This document shows positions 1 through 10,440 of a stretch of DNA of 64,000 bases, in pieces. A program made the translations under genes and the position numbers. The notes below the pieces were generated by a model, which was not told the origin of the DNA, made no database searches, and was given only the letters and a program-made list of their open reading frames with translations. The number at the start of each line of letters is the position of its first letter. Within the stretch, counting starts at the first letter, position 1. This DNA comes from Kuschelorhynchus macadamiae (lineage: Eukaryota; Arthropoda; Insecta; Coleoptera; Curculionidae): the NCBI GenBank assembly GCA_030620095.1, contig JAUTXW010000347.1, positions 201,001 through 265,000 of the forward strand. The letters run 5' to 3'.

Positions 1-118
1 TTTGACATAAGTACATGTTTTTATGTAATTAATAAGTAATGTCACATACAACTTAATAAAAGTAAGCAAAACATAATTAAAATTTTAAACAAGAACATAT
101 GATAAAAAATGCGTGCAT

Positions 119-415
119 TCAATGAGAAGGTTGACACTTGGACTCATCGCTAATTTTTTTGATATTTGCAGTGTAATTTGATAAAACCATTCGAACATAA
201 TTATCCAGATGTTCATCTGTAAGACGAGTGCGATATTTGTTCTTAATAAACTTGGAGATAGAAGATTTGCACAAATAAGTTGAAGTAAATAACTCTTTTA
301 CTTTTAGAACTGAATATTTGTCTTTATTTACTATAGGCCAGATACATTTTGTACTTCAAACTAACGATTTCAATGCTAAATCACTTTGAAATGCAACCAC
401 TTCCATTTCAAATAA
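119..415 (-). pseudogene. hAT transposase C-terminal relic (BED/ZBED5-like type)
   Basis: The reverse strand reads FQSDLALKS, one stop, then about 70 open codons containing YLCKSS, NKYRTRLTDEHLD and SKCQPSH before a TGA. The block YLC-S...K.KYR.RLTD.H is the C-terminal dimerisation end of BED-finger hAT transposases, and the same block (KSKYRSRLTDDH) ends the hAT copy at 24970-27390. Only the last ~100 residues are visible; the rest lies beyond an internal stop or has decayed. No target duplication was found. The assignment rests on motif recognition; which hAT family it belongs to is uncertain. Confidence 0.6.
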
Positions 416-544
416 ATTGTGAAAATCTTTTCTTTGTATTTCGGGCAAATCAATTTATTAAAAACGTAGCAAAGCGCTTTTGGCTTTCGCCATCATCAGT
501 GCCACCTGAAAGGAAGGAAATCACTTTCTTTAGTTTTCGATAAG

Positions 545-1589
545 TATTTTACTTTACTAATGTTATGAGTTGCTAATGTAGAAGTGAAATTGAATAAGGA
601 CAAAGAAACTATGTAAAAAAGAGTAATTATGAAGACAATTTGTATTAAGAAGCAATCTTTAATAATAATTCAATAAGTGATCTACTTACTTAGTCAAGTG
701 TGCACAGGAAATAAATCCATAAAGTACCACAAACAGTTAAAAACAGTAAACATTTAAAACTTTTATAAAACAAGGGATCACCCCCTTTTTAGCGACCTAA
801 ATTATCATTTCGTTCCAGTTAAGGCTGAAATGTGGTGGCTCTCAACAGAGTTTGAAGGTTAACCCTACAAGGAAAATTAGCCCTGTGAGGTTGGCAACCT
901 ATCAATATATTTAAAATTTAAACCTGTAGGAAAAGAAGTGTCAATGAAGAAGCAAATTTTAACCAAAATAATTAGAAAATTAATCAAATTGAATGTGGAA
1001 GGCCGTGGAAATATTTTATATTATTTGTACATATTGTAAATAAATTGCAAGAGATTCGAATCTAGTAAGGAACTATTAGGGGAAAAATTTTCCTCAAGTA
1101 TTTTAAGTTGGTCATTTTGATGGAGCAGGGTTGGCTTCAGCGGAGTTGAAACCAGCTAGTTTATAGAATTATGACTGAACAATTTTTAAATTTAATCTTG
1201 ATTTAATGAAAGTATTATTATTCCATTAAAATTATTTAAATAAAGAGGAGAAATGTCAAACAGGAATTAGAACAATCAATGTTTTGTGGAGGTTCTGTAC
1301 AAATTGGTAAACAAATTAAAAACATATATACATATTTCAATCTTATTCACAACTAAAGAAGTTTTCAGATAAATGTGTGTTATGTCAACAAAGTGGCGAG
1401 GAAAGAGAATTTGTATCTTGAATTGAAAATTAAATTTATTTATTTTCAAAATTATGAATCTTGAAACTGGTATAAGTGAGTAAAGCAGATGTGGATCGGA
1501 AAGTTATATAAGTTTTTTTAAATGAATATTAATATAAAGAGAGGAAGAAGAATGGATCAATCAGACAGGGTAAATGACTTCAAGTCTGG
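545..1589. other. non-coding stretch, nothing recognised
   Basis: AT-rich sequence with no convincing reading frame, RNA gene or structured repeat. It may be the 3' flank of the antisense PLE1 that resumes after the hAT insertion at 1598-3731, but no PLE coding sequence is visible here. Confidence 0.4.
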
Positions 1590-1848
1590 GTTCATCATAG
1601 GGTTGCCAACCCTCCCGATTTAGGCGGGAGCCTCCCGCATTGGTATCTATTCTCCCGACTCCCGCGTACTGATTTAAAACTCCCGCCTTCTGGGACTAAA
1701 TTATTTTCCCTAAGCAACGCATTATGTAGCTTTTATTTAAAGATTTTTTTTTTCAAATTTATTACCTATGCCTTTTAATAGTTTTATAAAATTAGCAATA
1801 ATAAATTCAATACTCTGTGCCCAATCCGGCAACGTTAGTAACAACTGA

Positions 1849-2472
1849 AACTTCGTAGCGGGCCGAGCCCAGGCCGAGCGATGGCGAAGTATTCTTGGCT
1901 CGTTAAAATTAAAAAAGGAACAACAATTTTATGGATCTATAGCCCATTCATTCTTAAAAAAGTGCGATGATTCAACAAAAGTTGCTATGTTTAAACGCGA
2001 AGCTGATGTGCTTTTAGAGAGAACCATAAACTACTTGGAAAAATGGTACAACTTCGAGGACGAAAATAAATTTAAATCGTTAAGCGCGATGATTTTGAAA
2101 AATAGACCAAATATTAATGATTTTTTAAAAATTTGCATAGATTTTCACATAGATATTGACGAAGATCTTCTTTTTGAAGAATATGTTGCCCTGACAGAGT
2201 TCATGGAAAACTTTCAGACAAGTTTTGATGATCTAACTGTAGATCAACAATGGGTTGCCTATTTTCAAAAAGCTAATGCTCCCAATATGTTCAAAATTTG
2301 CTCAGTTGTTTTCTCTCTTCCACATTCGAATGCAATGAGCGAACGAATTTTTAGTTTGATGGGGTTGGCGTGGAGAAAAGAGAGAAATAAACTGGATTTA
2401 CGTTCATTGGAAGCAGAGTTAATGGTCAAACATAATTTCACACAATCATGTCAAGAATTTCCAAAATTTTAA
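1849..2472 (+). pseudogene. hAT transposase C-terminal (dimerisation) fragment
   Basis: The frame is open from just after a TGA at 1846 to TAA at 2472; the first ATG in the hAT-like part is at 1987. The end carries VFSLPHSNAMSERIFSLM and, further on, a W...RN.L....L.AEL..K pattern typical of the hAT C-terminal dimerisation domain, here of the SCAND3/ZMYM-like kind. Neither the zinc finger nor the two upstream catalytic aspartates are present, so this is a remnant of about one quarter of a transposase. It lies inside the element bounded by the 8-bp duplication. It is unlikely to be functional unless it acts as a dimerisation-only peptide. Confidence 0.75.
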
Positions 2473-2747
2473 AAAAGGATGGCGCGAGTATAATAGAAAA
2501 AGTGAAATCTAAAGAAAAATACTAAAAATGTCTTGATTTTCCATTTTTTAAATATATTCAAAAATTTATAGTAAAACTAACGTTCCTACATGTAGTAGAA
2601 TTGAAATGTATATGTTTCGTTTTTACTTTGTTATTAAGTTATTCTTGTATTTTTTGGTTTTTGTGTTTACTTTTCCCATCTTATAGACAGTTTGTTTTTA
2701 TTAGTATTTTACATGAGCGGGGCATTCGATTTTACTGCCTTATGGTT

Positions 2748-3378
2748 TAGCTAAAAAAAATAAAAAACCTAACTTATGTAGTTTTTTCCAGGCTATCGGA
2801 TTATAATATAAAAAAAAACATTTTTTTTGAAAAAATTTCACCCTGTATAATATAAGTGGATTTTATAGTTTAGCGTACATGAAAAATTTTTATGTATTCG
2901 GTTTTCAAATTTCATTCCGGGTTTTTCCGGAAACAACACTCGAAGCAAAATTTTTGAGCATTGCCTCACCAAATTTTAGCATAGATCGGTAGAGCTAGCT
3001 CTTTCTCCTGATTTTAAAAATATATAAGATTATATATTTATCTTTAACGGTTTTCGAAATATTTGCGTGTTAAAATTATGATTTAGTCTAGTAGGCTAGT
3101 AGGAAAAAGAACTCTGTCGATCTATGCTAAAATTTAATGAAGTTATGCACAAAAATTTTACTTCGGGTGTCGTTTCCGGGAAAGCCCGAAGTGAAATTTA
3201 AAAACCGAATACATAAATATTGCTCATGTATCCTAAACTATAAATTTACTTATAATATACAGCGTGAAATTGTTTCCGTCATATTTTTTATTTGATCTTC
3301 AACTGTTTTTTTTTTGTTATAATCCGATAGTCCGGAAAAAACTGCATAAGCCAGGTTTTTAAATTTTTATTCTAGCTA
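2748..3378. repeat. fold-back (long inverted repeat) element inside the hAT
   Basis: Two arms of roughly 270-290 bp read as reverse complements: TAGCTA, then ...TTTTTTCCAGGCTATCGGAT on the left and ATCCGATAGTCCGGAAAAAA...TAGCTA on the right, with further matches such as TTTCATTCCGGGTTTTTCCG against CGGGAAAGCCCGAAGTGAAA. The centre lies near 3060. There is no coding capacity. ACTGCC occurs near both ends and may be a short target duplication. It could be a fold-back MITE nested in the hAT, or a palindrome formed by duplication. Confidence 0.8.
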
Positions 3379-3752
3379 ACTGCCACTAAGTTTGTGTTTT
3401 ACTGTTTATTATGTATTATTTTGTTGTTATTAGTCAACTCGGTAATGTAATATATTATTTTGTGTTTACTTTCTACATTTTAGAGAATTTACTAGTTTAT
3501 TTTCATTTGTATTTACAAAGTTGAAATTATGTTATGAATTTTGGTTTGTTTTGTTAGTATTTTTCTGTTTTAAAATAAAGAAATATTTATTCCATTGAGT
3601 GTCTTATGATAAATTATACTATTAAATACCTGCTGCTATAAAGTGATTTACTTTTTCGTATTTGGGCGTGGCATCGTGGCAACAGGCGAATTCGCCTCCC
3701 GCTTTTCTTTTTCTGAAATCTGGCAACCCTAGTTCATCATAGAGCGATGGAA

Positions 3753-5000
3753 TTAATCCAAAAGTCTGCGGTGTAGAGGGATGAAAGATCTATTAAGGGA
3801 GACTTGTGTATTAAGACATGAGTCATTATTCTTTAGTTCGTTGGAAATTTCGATATCCTCCATAAAGTCCAACCTGTTGAAATTTTTAGACGTTATGTTA
3901 TGAAGTAGTTTAGAATTTGACCTTGGGCTAAAACTATGACTGGAAGATCTCAAGTGCTCTCCAAAGGCTGAGGTAGTTCTTTTTAGATGTTCAGTTATCC
4001 TTGTGTGTAAGGGTCTACAAGTTCTGCCTATGTAAGTTTTGTCACAAGAACCACATGAAAGTTTGTAAACTCCACTTGATAAAAATTCTATTTTATCCTT
4101 TGTATTTGCTAAAAGTGTGCCTAGATTGCAACAAAACAGCAAAACTTAATCCTGAAATCGTCCTCTCAATTGTTAAGTCAAGAAAGTTTAGTTTTTTGTT
4201 GTCTTCAGGATTGCTGTCAATGATAATGTATGTTGTCTCAAGGTGGTTCATAAATAAATCAGCCAAAAAAGGAGACAAACAACTACCCATTGCTAAGACA
4301 TCAGGCTGTTTGTAAATTTTCCCATTGAAAGAGAAAAAATTTTGAGAGAGGCAGAAGTTTAAAAGAGATAGTATATTAACAATTTTTTGGTTATAAATAT
4401 TTTTATCTACAAGAAGGCTACTCACCAGTTTGACTGTTTCATCTCTAGGGACCGTGGTAAAGAGGTTAGTAACATCGAAGGAGACCATCAAACAGGTAGG
4501 TGGTAGGTTCAGTGATTTAAGTTTGTTGGTTAACATCAATGAATTACTCACCCCAAACTTCGGAATGAAACCTGAAAACTCTCTAATGAGTTTATGTATA
4601 AAATTAGCAATTAGAGATATTGGTGTGTTGGTAAAACTAACAACTGGTCTTACAGGAACATCTATTTTGTGTATTTTCGGCAAGCCATAGAACCTAGGCA
4701 TATAAGGATTGCTAAAAATGAGGTTTTTTGGAGCTTGGTTTTCCTCAAGAAATAAACTAAAATGTTTGACAAGTTTAGATGTTTTTTTGACAAAGGAATT
4801 AAAGGGGTTAGTAGATATAAGAGCGAAGTTATTATCTATCAAGAAACTTTCGACTCGAGAACATCACTCTCAGACAGACTGGTTTTTATGCTATGTTTAA
4901 GACCCATGTTGAGAAGATCCAATTTATCTGAGTCAAAAATTACATTGGATAAGTTTTTAACTCTGTCATGAAACTTAAAATCTGAGAATTTAATTGAGTT
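3753..5000 (-). pseudogene. PLE1: broken Penelope-like reverse transcriptase/GIY-YIG gene
   Basis: Reading right to left on the reverse strand: an N-terminal stretch (DFKFHDRVKNLSNVIFD, about 4990-4850), the RT fingers and palm from 4842 (YGLPKIHK, RPVVSF, VSFDVTNLFTTVP, FFSFNGKIYKQ, MGSCLSPFLADLF), a jump into NKKLNFLDL, and then after a frame change a GIY-YIG nuclease (GVYKLSCGSCDKTYIGRTCR, with a CxxC pair) to the stop at 3753. The RT catalytic YVDD segment between LFMNHLE and LNFLDL is missing, so an internal deletion removed the active site. PLEs encode RT plus GIY-YIG in one ORF of about 800 codons. This is a dead copy, diverged from PLE2, and belongs to another PLE family. Confidence 0.85.
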
Positions 5001-5249
5001 TTTGTCATATTTCTAAGAGAAAGAGATTTCTGCCTAACAAGACCCTCTAGCTTGATTTTAACTCTATTATACTTGACACTCTTCTCCAAACTAACATCAT
5101 CGTTAATATCATTAAGTAAATTCTGAAGGTTTCGATCGCCAAATACGCCAAATGCACGAAATACAAAGAAAAGATTTTCACAATTTATTTACCTCTACGT
5201 GCACACAGCCCTTCCCCTTTCATACTTCCATTTCAGTTGCAGCGATGTC

Positions 5250-5463
5250 TTCGCCAAAGTTCAACATAATGTTCTATATTGGCAATCTCCCTACACCCAT
5301 CGAAATTTATTTTATGGTCGGTTTCCTGATGATGTAGGAATAAAGCTGTGGTTGTTTGTTTATTTCTGATTCACCACGTACAACTTTTCACAGTCCTGGC
5401 ACGGAATACTGTACACTCCGTGGTTTTCCAGTTTGATTTTATCTTTTGGGTTTCCGAGTAACA
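5250..5463 (-). mobile_element. inverted partial copy of PLE2 3' coding end
   Basis: The reverse complement of this segment matches the GIY-YIG part of PLE2 (about 7868-8108): the stretch ending TTACTCGGAAACCCAAAAGA reads as the start of the match, and TTCGATGGGTGTAGGGAGAT as its end. About 45 bp in the middle is deleted relative to PLE2. PLE copies commonly carry partial inverted or tandem duplicates at the 5' side, so this is probably part of the PLE2 insertion structure and not an independent element. Confidence 0.8.
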
Positions 5464-5708
5464 TTACATTATAAGTAACATACATTATAAGACCAGAATA
5501 ATCCGAGAAGCCATAGAAATTGAAAAGCAAGGTGATTTAAATAAAAGGGACGAATCATTAAAACTACCAACAGTATGGAAGACAATAATCGACAAATCTA
5601 AAATCGCAAAAACTCAAGCGCAATTAGCGCAACAACAACAGCACCATCCGGAAAACATAAATAACGACCAACGCCTGCGCAGATATAACCTTCGGCCCCG
5701 AGTGGGGA

Positions 5709-5745
5709 TATAAAAGGAAGCGTCGTAGTCACCACCACTTCAGTC
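5709..5745 (+). promoter_or_regulatory. PLE2 core promoter: TATA box plus initiator
   Basis: TATAAAAG at 5709-5716 is followed by the insect-type initiator TCAGTC at 5740-5745. The distance from the first T of the TATA box to the initiator A is 33 bases, the canonical spacing. The ORF start is 36 bases after the initiator A. The same pair recurs in the downstream pseudo-LTR at 8329-8365. The predicted RNA start near 5742 is inferred from spacing only. Confidence 0.65.
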
Positions 5746-5767
5746 TCTATTCGGACGCGAAAAGGAA

Positions 5768-5810
5768 AGCTTCGAAAATGCCAAATGTGATTTTAGCGAA
5801 ACGTCAGCAA
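5768..5810 (+). other. hammerhead-like hairpin overlapping the PLE2 start codon
   Basis: The ORF start lies in ATGCCAAATGTGATTTTAGC, whose GCCAAA/TTTAGC arms can pair (GCCAAA/TTTGGC, perfect, in the downstream copy at 8398-8420), followed at once by GAAACGTC. PLE pseudo-LTRs are known to carry hammerhead ribozymes with the order CUGANGA, stem II, GAAAC, GUC. Here stem II and GAAACGUC are kept, but the CUGANGA box reads CUUCGAAAA, so cleavage is doubtful. The bases GCGAAACGTCAG also encode AKRQ of the protein. Confidence 0.35.
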
Positions 5811-8261
5811 AACTGTTCTTTTCAGAACGACAGTAGTGAACGGATGTACATCCGGAATGAAAACACATTGTATTTTTCCATCCGTGAAGGAGTAAAAATC
5901 AACACTATACACCTCTACGGGGAGGAGATTTTCAAGACAATCAAGATGTGTGAGAAACTGATAGGTAAGAAAACTAATCTTTTATGTGATCTAACTTTTC
6001 AAATTAAGTGTCGTGACAGCGATTTACTTCCTACTTTTACACGGTTGTCTTATCATACTAAAACTAGAAAAACTAACACCATACTTCAAAATGCTAGTAA
6101 GGCGTTATTAAAAGAACAAATCCATCAAACTAGAAAACAACTAGCCGAGACAGAGAAAGAACTTTTAAAGTTACACCTTAAACTAAGTAACATCATTCAC
6201 CCTTTATTGTGGAATCGCATAGAAACTTTGGCTTTTTGGCGAAGAGAAACAAATAAGAATATTAAGACAGATAAACTTTCGAAAAAGTATGACAATCTTC
6301 TAAGAAAGTCGAGTCAGCCACAAAGATCGTCAGTAGACGTCGATAAATTAGTACATAATATATCATCCTACAGTCTCTTAGAAAGTGAAAAATCCGTTCT
6401 GAGTAAGGATTTTAGTTTTGCTATATCTCCTAAGGAAATCCCTAAAGAAGAAATAATAGCTGGAGTGGAAGCTGTCCTTGACTCCTCTGGAGAAACAAAA
6501 GCAGAGGAGATTCGACAAGAGGTGGCAAGAATTTTAAGATCAAGCAAAACACCAAAACAAAACCTAAATGCCACTGAACAAAGGGCCCTAATAAACCTCC
6601 GAAAAAATAAAGACATCACAATCCTTCCAGCAGATAAAGGAAACGCAACTGTGGTTATGAATACTCAAGATTACATACAAAAAATTCAGGATATCCTACA
6701 AGACAATTGTTATAGGCCTGTTCCAAGGGACCCGACAACGTACCTAGAAAAAACAACTAAAAATAAAATAAAAAGTTCACCAATAAACCCCGAAATTCAA
6801 CAAAAAATCATACCACGGGAAAAGTCGAGCAGATGTCCTAAACTCTATGGTTTACCAAAAATACACAAACCAGGGGCGCCTGTCAGACCTATTGTTAGTG
6901 CTGTTAATTCGCCGCTACAAAAACTGGAGAAATACCTTTCTGAAATTATGCATCCAACGGTAGAAAAAGCTGATTCATTTGTAAAAAACTCGGAGCATCT
7001 CACTCGAATTATACGAGATATCGTCCTTGAAAAAAACGATATCATAGCAAGCCTAGATGTCAAATCGTTATATCCCAGTATTCCCATCGACGAAGCATTG
7101 GACAAGATTGCTATGAACGAGGATTTCCAGGCACATATAATAGAACTCTCGGAGCATTGCCTCAAAATTACTTATTTTTCTTTCAACGGGCAAATGTATA
7201 AACAAATGGATGGTGCTCCAATGGGGTCCTCGCTATCACCAGTAGTCGCGAATTTATTTATGATATACTTCGAGAAAGAAGCTCTTGAGAAAGCAAGTTT
7301 AAAACCCAAATTATGGATTCGTTATGTGGATGACATATTTATTATATGGCAACATGGTCATGCAGAGCTCGAAAAATTTCTGACTCACGTAAATTCAATC
7401 CACCCCAGAATACAATTTACTCTAGAGTTAGAGGAAAACAACAAACTACCATTTTTAGATGTTTTGGTCACAAGAGTACATAAGGGACATTTCGAATACA
7501 CCGTGTATAGAAAACCAACACATACAGACAGATATTTAAATGCAAAGTCACATCACCACCCAGCACAAATTCAAGCTGTGGCAAATACTCTAATATCTAG
7601 AACCGTGCGACTAACTGAAACACAGACGAGACAAAACGAACTTAAGGTAATATCTAGTGCTTTAAAGAAAAATGGCTACACAAATCGCACCATAGAGAAA
7701 GCTATTAATGCACAAGTTTCCCGAACAACGAACAACAAAAAATATGAACCGGGAAAGCAACGAGTAGTCTTACCATATGTAAAAGGCACAACAGACAGAA
7801 TCGGAAGAATTCTGAGGAAACACAACATACAAACAATACACAAGCCACAAACAACTATAGGTAAACTACTCGGAAACCCAAAAGATAAAATCAAACTGGA
7901 AAACCACGGAGTGTACAGTATTCCGTGCCAGGACTGTGAAAAGTTGTACGTAGGGCAAACTAACAGGCGAATATCAGCAAGAGTGGAAGAGCATAAACTC
8001 AGCATCAGAAATAAACAAACAACCTCAACTTTATTCCTACATCATCAGAAAACCGGCCATAAAATACATTTCGATGGGTGTAGGGAGATTGCCAATATAG
8101 AACATTATAAGACCAGAATAATCCGAGAAGCCATAGAAATTGAAAAGCAAGGTGATTTAAATAAAAGGGACGAATCATTAAAACTACCAACAGTATGGAA
8201 GACAATAATCGTCAAATCTAAAATCGCAAAAACTCAAGCGCAATTAGCGCAACAACAATAG
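5778..8261 (+). CDS. PLE2: Penelope-like polyprotein (reverse transcriptase + GIY-YIG endonuclease)
   Basis: An uninterrupted 827-codon frame of the length usual for Penelope ORFs. Residues ~1-300 form a basic, helical N-terminal region ending in NLRKNKDITILPADKGNATV. The RT follows with YGLPKIHKPGAPVRPIVSA, ASLDVKSLYPSIPIDEA, FFSFNGQMYKQMDGAPMGSS and the catalytic YVDD at residues 516-519, then LPFLDVLV and the YRKPTHTDRYLNAKSHHH motif of PLE RTs. The GIY-YIG nuclease starts at G711-V-Y713 and reaches Y724-V-G726, with C717/C720 between and R730/E737 positions kept. It copies element RNA at nicked chromosomal DNA. Start: ATG at 5778, just behind the TATA/initiator promoter. Nothing in the frame suggests inactivation, so it may be a recent, possibly active copy. 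No target duplication was resolved. Confidence 0.95.
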   Translation: MPNVILAKRQQNCSFQNDSSERMYIRNENTLYFSIREGVKINTIHLYGEEIFKTIKMCEKLIGKKTNLLCDLTFQIKCRDSDLLPTFTRLSYHTKTRKTNTILQNASKALLKEQIHQTRKQLAETEKELLKLHLKLSNIIHPLLWNRIETLAFWRRETNKNIKTDKLSKKYDNLLRKSSQPQRSSVDVDKLVHNISSYSLLESEKSVLSKDFSFAISPKEIPKEEIIAGVEAVLDSSGETKAEEIRQEVARILRSSKTPKQNLNATEQRALINLRKNKDITILPADKGNATVVMNTQDYIQKIQDILQDNCYRPVPRDPTTYLEKTTKNKIKSSPINPEIQQKIIPREKSSRCPKLYGLPKIHKPGAPVRPIVSAVNSPLQKLEKYLSEIMHPTVEKADSFVKNSEHLTRIIRDIVLEKNDIIASLDVKSLYPSIPIDEALDKIAMNEDFQAHIIELSEHCLKITYFSFNGQMYKQMDGAPMGSSLSPVVANLFMIYFEKEALEKASLKPKLWIRYVDDIFIIWQHGHAELEKFLTHVNSIHPRIQFTLELEENNKLPFLDVLVTRVHKGHFEYTVYRKPTHTDRYLNAKSHHHPAQIQAVANTLISRTVRLTETQTRQNELKVISSALKKNGYTNRTIEKAINAQVSRTTNNKKYEPGKQRVVLPYVKGTTDRIGRILRKHNIQTIHKPQTTIGKLLGNPKDKIKLENHGVYSIPCQDCEKLYVGQTNRRISARVEEHKLSIRNKQTTSTLFLHHQKTGHKIHFDGCREIANIEHYKTRIIREAIEIEKQGDLNKRDESLKLPTVWKTIIVKSKIAKTQAQLAQQQ

Positions 8262-8450
8262 CACCATCCGGAAAACATAAATAACGACCAACGCCTGCGC
8301 AGATATAACCTTCGGCCCCGAGTGGGGGTATAAAAGGAAGCGTCGCAGTCACCAACACTTCAGTCTCTATTCGGACGCGAGAAGGAAAGCTTCGAAAATG
8401 CCAAATGTGATTTTGGCGAAACGTCAGCAAAACTGTTCTTTTCAGAATGA
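8102..8450 (+). repeat. PLE2 downstream pseudo-LTR (direct repeat)
   Basis: Partner of 5482-5830. It includes the end of the ORF, its own TATAAAAG (8329-8336) and TCAGTC (8360-8365), and the beginning of a second ORF copy up to codon ~18, where similarity stops and a microsatellite begins. The perfect GCCAAA/TTTGGC hairpin before GAAACGTC is kept here. Confidence 0.9.
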
Positions 8451-8471
8451 AATGTAATGAAGGAGTAAAAA

Positions 8472-8474
<3 letters not shown>

Positions 8475-8544
<70 letters not shown>
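8475..8544. repeat. (TA)n microsatellite
   Basis: About 70 bp of nearly pure TA dinucleotide directly behind the truncated downstream pseudo-LTR of PLE2. The reading frames through it are artefacts of the repeat. Confidence 0.95.
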
Positions 8545-8547
<3 letters not shown>

Positions 8548-8639
8548 ATATATGTATTTTAGCATACAGGTTGATTGTAAGGTGTGGAGGTCCGACAAGA
8601 AGAGTTTTTTCAAAAATCAAATTTCAAGGGGATGAAACC

Positions 8640-10440
8640 GCCTCTTAAATAATACAATATTTTTTATTTAAAAAAACGGTTAATTTTTCAAAAAAGCGTC
8701 AGATCAGGTATATGTCATTTTAATTTTTTTAATGTATACAGGGTGTTCCAAAAAATCGGAAATAATTTATAAACAAAAATCTCTCAAGCCTCTGTTGACA
8801 AAAATTGAACGAAAAAGCAACAACGTGGTTTTTAAGATTTATAAAACAATAAGGCGAAATAAATACTAATTTATATCCCTTTCGTTAGCGTCATACACGA
8901 ACGAAATTGCGGGTACTCGCTAGCATTTGTTTAACCTACGAAAATAATTTAAGGAAAAAATGTCTCAAGCAGAAATTTGGACATTTCGCATAATTATTTA
9001 AGTAATAGCAGCAAAATGGCATTAACAAAAATATACTATGCTAATATTTAAAAATCTACAGCGCTAAAATTTATAATTAAATAACTAAATATAAATATAA
9101 CTTTCATGTTGTAGTATGTAAAAAATACCAGTTGTGTAAATTGTATGCATTCAATATTTATAGATTGTACCTATTTAGTAGTTAAATGTAAATGTATTTT
9201 CACATTTTTTCTAAATTTCCATTATCTTTTTAATGCAAACATTGCATATTTATTTACCTTTTGTTTTGAATGTGTTTTCTAAATTACGTTTTGTTTGACA
9301 ATTTTGAAATTAAGTCATTATATTTCAACTTTGCTTTTACTTATCTATCCTCTAGTCATTGTAAACAAAAATTAAAATCTTTTATGAACAATATTTGTCT
9401 TTTTGATTAAAAAAGGCTATTTTACACGAAAAATCGCTCACATGGTTTACAGGGTATGCCAATTTCTAGGGTGACAATTGGGAGAAGCTATACGAGATAT
9501 GGAAAAGTTTAAATGGTGGCAAAGTTGCGCAATTTGTGCTCAATCAAATGCCGTTTTGAAATTGAGGATATTTATAGTACTTCCGAAGATATCCTGAAAA
9601 AAAGAAATTTTTGAAAATAGTTTTAATTTTTACCGAATTTTTTTGAAAAGATATTTTCAAATAAATGTCACATCATCCAGCCACCGTGTTCCCTCTACCA
9701 AAATATGTTATTAAGTTTACGATTCGACGATTCATCTCCGAACGATCATCATAAAATGTGCATTTTATATAGGCAGAAATGTTAAGTTCTTCTTAATAAA
9801 CAGTAATTTTAATTCTAAATCCAACAGCGTATCACACTTAACATTTTTTCGATATTTCGGACTAAAAAAATTTCATCAATGTTAGTTAATAATGATGGCC
9901 GAGGAACGGAAAGCCCGCGTCGGGTCAAAAATTCAATTATCTGCGTTATCTTCAAGCCAAAAATGTGGTAATGGAAATGTAAAATTGCTTTATATTTACC
10001 TCTTTTATTAGAATCAGAAAAGAAGTACCTAATTCAAACATATTTCACTTTTTTGTTCTACTCCGGAAGTTCATTTCTTATTGCCATTTCTTTTCGTCGA
10101 CAATATGACGTGATTAGATTTTTGACCCGATGTTTCGTTCTTCATCATCAGAAGCACTGATGAAGGGTTTTATTTGTCAGAATCATTGGAAGAACGGTCA
10201 ATTTTGGCACACTCTGTCCCTTTATTAGTTCAGAATAATGTAAAAAATAAATTTTGTCTTAAAAAAAGGTAAATAACAATACTTTGTAAATTAAAATTTA
10301 AAATAATCATAAAATTACACAAAGTTTTTTTCCTATTGTCAAGACCTATAATTGCTATGGCCCTGTTAACGGCTAAAGCGATAGATTTTTCCTTAGATTA
10401 AATAATAACGTTGAGTGATTAATAAAGCATAATAATATTG
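8640..10440. other. non-coding block of PLE-related and other repeat relics
   Basis: No coding frame. It contains ACAGGGTGTTCCAAAAAATC near 8740, a motif seen at many insect repeat ends; a module 9450-9760 resembling 11107-11440 (GGGT...CCAATT, GATATCC, then a TGATGATC...CGTCGAATC end on the reverse strand); and two inverted segments at 9890-9945 and 10095-10151 sharing GTCGGGTCAAAAATT / ATCGGGTCAAAAATCT next to hammerhead-like cores. The whole looks like decayed PLE pseudo-LTR debris. Confidence 0.45.
10124..10151 (-). other. hammerhead-ribozyme-like core relic
   Basis: The reverse strand reads CTGATGATGAAGAACGAAAC followed by ATCGGGTC: a full CUGAUGA box, a short stem II and GAAAC in hammerhead order. 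The first stem II pair does not match, so this is probably a decayed copy from a PLE pseudo-LTR. A related inverted segment lies at 9890-9945. Confidence 0.4.

Larger units (their letters stand above)
1598..3731 (+). mobile_element. hAT DNA transposon, deletion derivative with perfect 8-bp TSD
   Basis: The element begins TAGGGTTGCCA and ends TGGCAACCCTA, an 11-bp terminal inverted repeat. It is flanked on both sides by GTTCATCA (1590-1597 and 3732-3739), the 8-bp target duplication expected for hAT. It is 2134 bp long and holds the last part of a hAT transposase (1849-2472) plus a ~630-bp fold-back repeat (2748-3378). With no N-terminal or catalytic D regions it cannot move itself. It appears to sit just downstream of the stop codon of antisense PLE1, so it is younger than that element. 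Confidence 0.9.
5482..5830 (+). repeat. PLE2 upstream pseudo-LTR (direct repeat)
   Basis: 349 bp that recur at 8102-8450 with about eight differences by eye and a constant offset of 2620 bp. The repeat contains the last ~160 bp of the PLE coding sequence, the intergenic/promoter part and the first ~50 bp of the ORF, as expected if a partial PLE unit lies in tandem in front of a full one. In this copy the stop triplet of the downstream copy (TAG) reads CAG, so the upstream remnant frame would read through. Confidence 0.9.

Noticed and set aside
349..543. 64-codon frame on the + strand near the left edge
   Set aside because: It is the shadow of a hAT C-terminal fragment read on the reverse strand.
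8218..8635. Open frames of 131 and 62 codons on both strands across the TA repeat
   Set aside because: They consist of IYIYIY-type translation of the microsatellite and carry no independent evidence.
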